Assembly: GCA_903823545.1 (NCBI GenBank)
Contig: CAIJTL010000919.1
Span: 1-13,036, forward strand
Source of the DNA: an uncultured Planctomycetaceae bacterium
GTDB lineage: Bacteria > Planctomycetota > Planctomycetia > Planctomycetales > Planctomycetaceae
DNA: 13,036 nt
Direction: 5' to 3'
Under the pieces are notes generated by a model, which was not told the DNA's origin, made no database searches, and saw nothing but the letters and a program-made list of their open reading frames with translations. Of this stretch, positions 9,201-13,036 are shown piece by piece. The translations under genes were made by a program, and so were the position numbers. Position 1 is the first letter of the stretch, and every line of letters starts with the position of its first letter.

Positions 9201-10426
9201 ATCGCGGAATCGACCAAGTCTTCGGTGGAGATGGTTTCAATGACGTCAGTTGGCATGACGGCGACGGTCTGGAGCCGCTTGGTCGTGCGGACGAACAAAA
9301 CTTCGTCCATATCACGACCAGCGATGCGGCGGACGCACTGACCGTTATGGCTGGTCCGCGTGGACATACTTTGGTGCGTCGCACAAACCGGTCTGCGTTC
9401 ACGCTCGCTTTGATCAACATCACGGGCCTCGAAATCTTCGGCGCGGGTGGCAACGACACACTTACGACAACACTCGGCTCCGACCTGTTGATAAATCGTT
9501 TGACTCCAGGCTTATCGGGAAGCCTGCCGCTCATTTTTGATGGCGGAAGCGGTCGCGATCTCTGGCAGTTGAATGGCACACAACAGGCCGATCGCGCTGT
9601 GCTCGCAGAATCCGACTTCAATCTGAATGCCATTCCGACTGAGCCTCTTGTTTTTGAAGTCGGTGTCGGAACGGAGCTGATTCAAGCCACGCTTGGATCG
9701 GGCAACGATTTCTTGGATGCATCGAACCTCCTGAATTCCATCACGCGAATCGTGGCATCGGGTGGAACCGGCAACGACACGCTCTTGGGTGGAAACGGGG
9801 CCGTGACATTTTCGGGCGACGAAGGGGACGACATGATCGTGGGTGGCACTCAAGCCGACCTCCTCACTGGTGGCAAAGGGAATGACACGGTTGATGGTGG
9901 CGCGGGGAACGACACAATCAATGGCAATGCGGGGAACGATTCGTTGCTCGGCTCCGATGGAACCGACTCGATCTTGGGTGCAGCAGGTGATGACAAGATT
10001 CACGGCGGCAACGGCAATGACTCGCTCGTCGGCGGCGATGGCAACGACACGGTCTGCGGTGACGACGGAGACGATACGCTCGTCGGCCAATCGGGCAACG
10101 ACGTGCTGATCGGCGGCAATGGCAATGACTCCGTTCGAGGCGACGATGGCGACGACATCCTGTTGGGCTTAGCCGACAACGATTCGCTCATCGGAGGCAA
10201 TGGCAACGACACGCTGTTGGGAGGCGATGGGAACGACTTTCTTTCAGGCCAAGATGGCAAAGACTGGCTGCTGGGCGAAGCTGGTGACGACACGCTCTTC
10301 GGCGGCGACGGCAGCGACCGACTCTTCGGCGGCAGCGGCGGCCACGACGTACTCAAGCTCGCCTCACCGCGAGACATCATCGGTGTCTTCACGTTCCCCA
10401 TCAGTCGCCTGCTCGACCTTTGCTGA
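6239..10426 (+). CDS. LEPR-XLL surface protein with P domain, lysyl oxidase domain and RTX repeats
   Basis: 1395 residues. Order of parts: LEPR-XLL motif, LEPRCLLSA (33-41), an N-terminal signature of large planctomycete exported proteins; SdrD B-like domain 1 in two pieces (46-85 and about 232-300), split by a P/proprotein-convertase domain (about 93-230, with GDLHGFLLGPNG and SPNGSWILAIHD); SdrD B-like domain 2 (302-420 and 632-655), split by a lysyl-oxidase domain (about 426-631); SdrD B-like domain 3 (660-770); RTX block 1 (876-1008), spacer, RTX block 2 (1175-1370). The oxidase keeps the copper histidines H503, H505, H507, and K540 (GQKTSFC) and Y583 (WEDIYGA), equivalent to K320 and Y355 that form lysine tyrosylquinone in human LOX. 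Predicted role: calcium-stabilised extracellular protein oxidising lysine side chains to aldehydes. ATG 6239 has GAAGG 8 bases upstream; ATG 6281 lacks a ribosome site but would begin nearer the usual motif. Export route and substrate are inference. Confidence 0.9.
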   Translation: MIWTNWLLPLQRRSMFGMETRRKVVAQRIAEVLEPRCLLSAAPASGSIEGMKFLDANSSGSFDDGDSPLPNWTVFLDANGNGQLDLAQANVTASDVPVPIEDLDRGMSQINVSGLAGTIVDVNLSFDIEHTFIGDLHGFLLGPNGQSIELFKYIGGASGGFTQTTLDDEAKLPINSASTTPPYTGSFRPVDPLSTFDGESPNGSWILAIHDEFEGDEGRITNFSLSFSLAGGSSEQFAVTDKSGHYRFEDLAPGTYVVAEAQQAGFRQTLPTDGSPVGTYAVDLSENEVVTGVDFGNFALPSTIRGQTWDDRNGDGSKSDDEVGSNGWKIELLDAETNEVLRSTMSADVDLNHDQHIDPITEAGIYSFENLVPGHYLLREAMQAGWVTTFPDANTSVLPAHPVIQEPTFTINTPPTGTAETPAQWLPDLTVDLQNPAGMRDAFLVGDVLRFGQATPNVGDGPLRIVGGEDNGDGTQKVYQRIFDDQGGYTEREAGNFSFHPAHNHIHFNGFARYSLRAAITDSSGDGVPEVGEVLRGGQKTSFCLVDVARFFTTPPLPNDDPQGSGLSCDVQQQISVGWEDIYGAGTEGQEINVAGLEPGDYWLEATVDPDNHFTELDESNNTGRILIHIGPSDRIHNVLLPPDRIVDQQDFGNFRKIDISGNVFQDSNANGARNEGEEGLAHVVVFIDTNGDHILNNPTSGNGIADGLALEPWAIADSTGQFVFHDFGPGAYFIRTVAPHGTIQTSEAATVSALSGEDISNLEFSIGVVSNATTRISTNGSQLTIDDIAPGGKADNLTVELMNVIKAGQFFSQIRISDPDHALTTSVGVQEGLHTVYLSLDDFAQLNSLTIHLNGGDDHVVVNTLFTFAKTIVFGGDGNDLLELQSGFLPADVPVPSSESHEIFIDLFAPELFGDAGNDTLIGAFGNDMIHGGSGDDSIVGDFGNDQLFGESGNDLIFGGYGDDHIHGGDGNDTLNGDADNDRLAGDRGIDQVFGGDGFNDVSWHDGDGLEPLGRADEQNFVHITTSDAADALTVMAGPRGHTLVRRTNRSAFTLALINITGLEIFGAGGNDTLTTTLGSDLLINRLTPGLSGSLPLIFDGGSGRDLWQLNGTQQADRAVLAESDFNLNAIPTEPLVFEVGVGTELIQATLGSGNDFLDASNLLNSITRIVASGGTGNDTLLGGNGAVTFSGDEGDDMIVGGTQADLLTGGKGNDTVDGGAGNDTINGNAGNDSLLGSDGTDSILGAAGDDKIHGGNGNDSLVGGDGNDTVCGDDGDDTLVGQSGNDVLIGGNGNDSVRGDDGDDILLGLADNDSLIGGNGNDTLLGGDGNDFLSGQDGKDWLLGEAGDDTLFGGDGSDRLFGGSGGHDVLKLASPRDIIGVFTFPISRLLDLC
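8864..9265 (+). repeat. RTX calcium-binding repeat block 1
   Basis: Tandem imperfect 27-base units encoding the nonapeptide GGxGNDxLx (for example GGDGNDLLE, GGSGDDSIV, GGDGNDTLN), residues about 876-1008 of the giant protein. In this family each pair of units forms a parallel beta-roll turn binding calcium through the Asp side chains. The block is interrupted around residues 888-910 by a proline- and serine-rich loop. Confidence 0.9.
9761..10350 (+). repeat. RTX calcium-binding repeat block 2
   Basis: About twenty consecutive nonapeptide units of the GGxGNDxLx type, residues about 1175-1370. It is longer and more regular than block 1, with highly similar DNA units built on GGCGGCAATGGCAATGAC-like cores, so slippage or recombination between units is plausible. 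It ends 19 residues before a short non-repeat tail. Confidence 0.92.
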
Positions 10427-10520
10427 GATGATTTGTCACGAGGCGATTTTGCGAAACATGACATCAAGGAGCGAACGAGCGATAAGAGGCTATCTGAGAT
10501 GTGGGGGCGAGGTGTGCCAA

Positions 10521-10953
10521 TCATTCTTGGCTCGATATCCATAGAACTCCGGCAGCACGTTCGCGTTCGAGGAACATTCCGGGCTTGAGTACCGCAAGGC
10601 CATAGAACTCGTCGCCGAGCAACGTTGTGAAGTCGTTACGGTCGAGCGTCAGCAAGACATCCGCCCAAGCCAGCGCGCTTTAGAGTACGGGACGATCTTT
10701 GGTCACCGGAAAACGGCGAGTTGATTCAATGTGAAACGTCTTCACAACAAACCAAGTCCGGCTTCAGGATTTGCCATGCCGAGTCGGCGTCGCCAGACAA
10801 CTTTGACAGGTTTCGTTCGGTCTCTTCCAAAACATAAGGAGTCGCGATCAGCGTCCACTCTTTGAGCGGAGCCAGCCGAAACACTTCACGAGCCGCTCCC
10901 CATTCTGAGCCGCAGGACGCCAACAGCACACTCGTGTCGAGAAACAGTTTCAT
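10521..10953 (-). pseudogene. PIN-domain toxin, frameshifted and with a stop
   Basis: The ATG at 10953 (AAGGA 6 bases upstream) opens a PIN-domain ribonuclease: MKLFLDTSVLLAS carries the first acidic residue Asp6, and TPYVLEETERNL (38-49) the next acidic cluster. The frame stops at 10726. Homology resumes one base out of phase as RRFPVTKDRPVL, then an in-frame TAA at 10682-10680, then SALAWADVLLTLDRNDF with the last acidic motif and FYGLAVLKPGMFLERERAAG, ending at TGA 10521. The 433 bases equal 144 codons plus one, consistent with a one-base insertion near 10728. An intact gene would give about 143 residues, normal for VapC-like toxins. The antitoxin start lies directly upstream and the two overlap by ATGA. 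Two independent lesions, and loss of the C-terminal acidic residues, make an active toxin unlikely. Confidence 0.85.
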
Positions 10954-11148
10954 GGTTGTCCTTGAAACTGTCGCATGTCCGCCTCGTCTTCCGCGATCCA
11001 CTCCGCGATCTCTTCACGAGCCAAATGACGTGGTTCTGGCAGCGTCGCCCTCGCAGCGCAGGCGAGACGCCAAGAACAACAGCAATTGTTCTTTCTGCTC
11101 CACCGGCAGCGAATCAGCCGCCGTCTCAATCTCCGTCAGTGTGCTCAT
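10950..11148 (-). pseudogene. Antitoxin partner of PIN toxin, frameshifted
   Basis: The ATG at 11148 starts MSTLTEIETAADSLPVEQKEQLLLFLASRL-like sequence, the helical opening of small antitoxins found beside PIN toxins in planctomycetes and relatives. After LRCEG the frame drifts and stops at 11014. One base further on the expected continuation appears: TLPEPRHLAREEIAEW, then IAEDEADMRQFQGQP and a stop at 10950. The stop overlaps the toxin start as ATGA, the classic layout of a co-translated toxin-antitoxin pair. The 199 bases are 66 codons plus one, so a single inserted base near 11040-11050 explains the break. The truncated 44-residue product would keep the N-terminal helices but lose the C-terminal segment that in such pairs usually contacts the toxin. 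The exact antitoxin family is not certain. Confidence 0.75.
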
Positions 11149-11264
11149 GATTCAGGTTCTCTGACTTGGTACTCATGGATGAAACGTGGGGGCGGATTCT
11201 AACCAAACGCCCAATGCGTTCGGCAAGAGGTTTGACGGCCGATGCACAGTGGCACTGACTTGAA

Positions 11265-11337
11265 GTAGCCACGGGCGCCAGACCGTGGGATTAGCCGCCT
11301 ATGCGTTGTTCGCCCACGCTCTGGCGAGCGTGGCTAC
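11265..11337. repeat. REP-like long inverted repeat
   Basis: Arms at 11265-11289 and 11313-11337 are inverted copies matching at 22 of 25 bases, with a 23-base loop. Each arm is itself a hairpin: the right arm holds CCACGCTC / GAGCGTGG around a TGGC loop (8 perfect pairs), the left arm CCACGG / CCGTGG around 8 bases. Two of the three differences between arms are a swap of a C-G pair for a G-C pair at the same stem position, so the fold is kept. It lies between the restriction remnant and the antitoxin start. It resembles REP/BIME elements moved by RAYT-type transposases; no transposase is present here. Confidence 0.8.
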
Positions 11338-11377
11338 GAGATCAATCAGTGCCATCGAGCCGACGCTCAGCAACACC

Positions 11378-11812
11378 TCAGTCGATGTCGAGCATCGGCA
11401 GGTTGTTGACGATCTTCCTGGTTTCGAGGTTGACGGTGATGACTCGTTACAGGAGTTCGTGGGGGTTGTGCATGGTTTCGGTGGCCCAGAGATTGGCGTC
11501 GTTGACGATGCCGCTGTCTTTGTCGGTGGTCACGGCCTGGCGTTCCATGACCTGCTCGAAGTTCTGGACAAAATATTTTGCGATCAGGCGAATCCGTTTC
11601 TCACTGCCGACGAGTGCTTCCAGCGCGGCCCACTTGGTCTTGAGCTTCTTCTAGCGATCCTCTTCTTCCACTTCGGTGATTTCCTCGACCTCAGAATCGA
11701 CCTTGGGCAATTCAGCTTCGTTCAGGCTCAGCTTGGCGATGCGGCTTTCGTAGAAGATCGGCACCGTCGCCTTGTCGATCGTGCCACAAAACAGAAGTCG
11801 TGCTATCGACAT
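11378..11812 (-). pseudogene. Restriction/helicase remnant (HsdR-like fragment joined to helicase C-terminus)
   Basis: One continuous frame with two internal stops. From ATG 11812 (AGGAG 8 bases upstream) the text runs to DKATVPIFYESRIAKLSLNE, a strong match in style to the middle of type I restriction HsdR subunits, followed by an acidic linker (EVEEITEVEEED). A TAG at 11653-11651 follows, then KKLKTKWAALEALVGSEKRI, again HsdR-like. Past FEQVMERQ the sequence changes to SGIVNDANLWATETM, and, after a TAA, RVITVNLETRKIVNNLP, which looks like the C-terminus of a different large helicase or type ISP-like restriction protein. The frame ends at 11378. An intact HsdR is about 900-1100 residues; only about 145 codons survive. 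HsdR origin is fairly secure, the second parent tentative. The remnant follows the 3' end of the CBM9-like gene by 53 bases. Confidence 0.7.
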
Positions 11813-11865
11813 GAGTCGTTCTCCTAGGTTGTCTCTCGTAGGCACAATCGCCAAACAACTGTCAT

Positions 11866-13036
11866 TCATTCGATGATCCAAACGCCCCACTCGGCGGGTT
11901 GCAATTCTGCCTCACTGGGTGTGTCGCTGACGATGTTCGCCGCGGGGCTGTGGTTGACCAAGTACGCTCGGCGTTCGGTGACGAGTCCGGCTTCGTTGCC
12001 CCACAGGATGCCGATGTCGCCGCGCATTCGCAGACCGGGGCCGAGATGCTTGAGTTCGATGTGGTCGCAACTCAGCCGAACTTCGACCACATAGCCGGTC
12101 GTTGTCGCCTTGAAGGCAACTTGAGTGTCACCGACCGGCATCACCGACGCGAATGCATGCGACTTCACCGGAGACTCGAACTTCAGTGACTCTTCGGGCT
12201 TCGCACCTGGTTTGACCGGGCGATAGGCCATGGCGATCGGACCTTTCTCGCTCGGAGCGATTAGCACTCGGATGTCTCCGGCGATCGGTGACATGCGGTC
12301 GGGACGATCGGAGCCGAGCGTCAGGTCAATCGCGTCGCCGGTCTTGAACGCGAACTTCGGATCGGCTCCGGCGTTCTTCCACGGAGAGGGATCTTCGACC
12401 TCGGCGAGCAGCCACAGATGTTCGAGCGAGTGCGCGATCGCGACTTTCGCCACGACCTTGTCACCGACTTTGATCTCGTGACGCGCGACCTTTTGCCACT
12501 CAATCGGATCGCCATCGACTTTGAACGACGGGTAGCGACCCCGCACGTTCGGCACTCGCAGCGGGCTTGTCTGACGCGCCAGCGAAGGAACTGGTGACGA
12601 ATTCGGTGAGGCATCCGGTCCTCGCTCACGCTTCGGGTGACTTTCGTTGAGAGTGACCGTGCCCGCGTCGAACCGCTTCACCAACTCCAGTCCTTCGACG
12701 CGGACGACTTGGCAGCCGTTGCGACCGAACAGATAGCGGACAACGCCGTCGTCCTGCCGAGCCATCATGCCGCCGAAGCACTCGTCGTAGAGACTGATGT
12801 TGGTCCAATCGGCTCCGAATACTTCCTTGCCTCCCCAGCCTTGCGGCGACTCGCGGCTGTCCTTGAACAGCGGGCTGACGAACAGGCCGTCTTCGCTCCA
12901 CAGAAACGACTGGCCCTTGTTGCCCTGCATCGCCACGACGTGGCCGACATCACTGCGCGAGTCGATGACGCCCGCGTAATGCAGTTCGCCGACGCTGCGG
13001 CCGGTCTGGCCGGGTTGATGCAGAGTGGAACTCCAC
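11866..13036 (-). CDS. Propeller plus CBM9-like domain protein, C-terminal part
   Basis: The frame is open to the right edge, so only the last 389 residues are seen and the start lies outside the window; GTG 12936 is an internal codon, not a start. Near the edge, SDVGHVVAMQGNKGQSFLWS and DGLFVSPLFKDSRES, with VVRYLFGRNGCQVVRVEGLE further on, look like blades of an NHL or PQQ-type beta-propeller. The C-terminal 210 residues form a carbohydrate-binding-module-9/DOMON-like sandwich: VDGDPIEW, LWLLAEVEDPSPWKNAG, FKTGDAIDLTLGSDRPD, GYVVEVRLSC and LRMRGDIGILWG, ending SEAELQPAEWGVWIIE. This combination is common in large exported planctomycete proteins, where the module may bind sugars or haem-like ligands; here the ligand is unknown. 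Residues encoded at about 12560-12651 are a Pro/Ser/Arg-rich stretch that interrupts the two domains and coincides with a palindromic DNA repeat. Confidence 0.8.
   Translation of the reverse strand, partial: WSSTLHQPGQTGRSVGELHYAGVIDSRSDVGHVVAMQGNKGQSFLWSEDGLFVSPLFKDSRESPQGWGGKEVFGADWTNISLYDECFGGMMARQDDGVVRYLFGRNGCQVVRVEGLELVKRFDAGTVTLNESHPKRERGPDASPNSSPVPSLARQTSPLRVPNVRGRYPSFKVDGDPIEWQKVARHEIKVGDKVVAKVAIAHSLEHLWLLAEVEDPSPWKNAGADPKFAFKTGDAIDLTLGSDRPDRMSPIAGDIRVLIAPSEKGPIAMAYRPVKPGAKPEESLKFESPVKSHAFASVMPVGDTQVAFKATTTGYVVEVRLSCDHIELKHLGPGLRMRGDIGILWGNEAGLVTERRAYLVNHSPAANIVSDTPSEAELQPAEWGVWIIE
12570..12640. repeat. Intragenic imperfect palindrome encoding HPKRERG
   Basis: Arms at 12570-12589 (TCTGACGCGCCAGCGAAGGA) and 12619-12640 are imperfect inverted copies sharing an AGCGAAGGA/AGCGAGGA core. 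On the coding strand they encode HPKRERGPDASP and SLARQTSP-like text that fits neither flanking domain. The CACCCGAAGCGTGAGCGAGG core resembles a palindrome I recall as recurrent in planctomycete genomes. Insertion in frame keeps the gene open. Repeat status rests on the palindrome and memory, not on a second copy in the window. Confidence 0.5.

Noticed and set aside
9761..10350. Regular short repeats as a possible CRISPR array
   Set aside because: The repeats are 27-base coding units without unique spacers and encode RTX nonapeptides.
9512..10542. Long minus-strand frames with Ser/Pro- or Val/Ile-rich repeats
   Set aside because: These are mirror translations of the RTX repeat DNA, with no start signals or independent homology.
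11285..11827. 180-codon open frame on the plus strand
   Set aside because: It begins inside the inverted repeat and is antisense to the restriction remnant, whose minus-strand frame shows real homology.

Overview
The window reads as chromosome of a planctomycete. The main evidence is a giant secreted-type protein that opens with the planctomycete LEPR-XLL motif and carries SdrD B-like and RTX calcium-binding repeats. Supporting evidence is a broken copy of a planctomycete-type ECF sigma factor, a CBM9-like protein of a kind common in this phylum, and palindromic repeats of a type I associate with planctomycete genomes. These affiliations are from family recognition, not from a search.

Layout, left to right. 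(1) 217-1616, plus strand: an SMP-30/gluconolactonase-family beta-propeller enzyme, then a small SH3-like basic-fold protein of 113 residues whose Shine-Dalgarno can be sequestered by an inverted repeat. (2) 1838-5449, minus strand: a 1203-residue multi-spanning membrane protein of unknown function, converging on the small gene. (3) 5606-5955, plus strand: an ECF sigma-70 remnant broken by a frameshift, followed by about 280 bases without a recognisable gene. (4) 6239-10426, plus strand: the centrepiece, a 1395-residue protein with a P (proprotein convertase) domain and a lysyl-oxidase catalytic domain, each apparently inserted into an SdrD B-like domain, followed by two arrays of RTX repeats. 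The three copper-ligand histidines and the lysine/tyrosine pair that forms the LTQ cofactor in animal lysyl oxidase are all present. (5) 10521-11812, minus strand: a gene graveyard holding a frameshifted antitoxin/PIN-toxin pair, a 25-base inverted repeat with a compensatory base change, and a nonsense-riddled remnant of restriction/helicase genes. (6) 11866-13036, minus strand: the C-terminal 389 residues of a propeller-plus-CBM9-like protein running off the right edge, with a palindromic repeat apparently inserted in frame.

I see no operon tying the intact genes into one pathway. The strongest candidate for new biology is the lysyl-oxidase surface protein, which could in principle oxidise lysine side chains in an extracellular matrix or S-layer-like structure. 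The decayed defence and toxin-antitoxin genes next to it, with a REP-like hairpin, mark 10.5-11.8 kb as an accessory, degraded segment. No rRNA, tRNA, CRISPR or intact insertion sequence was seen.
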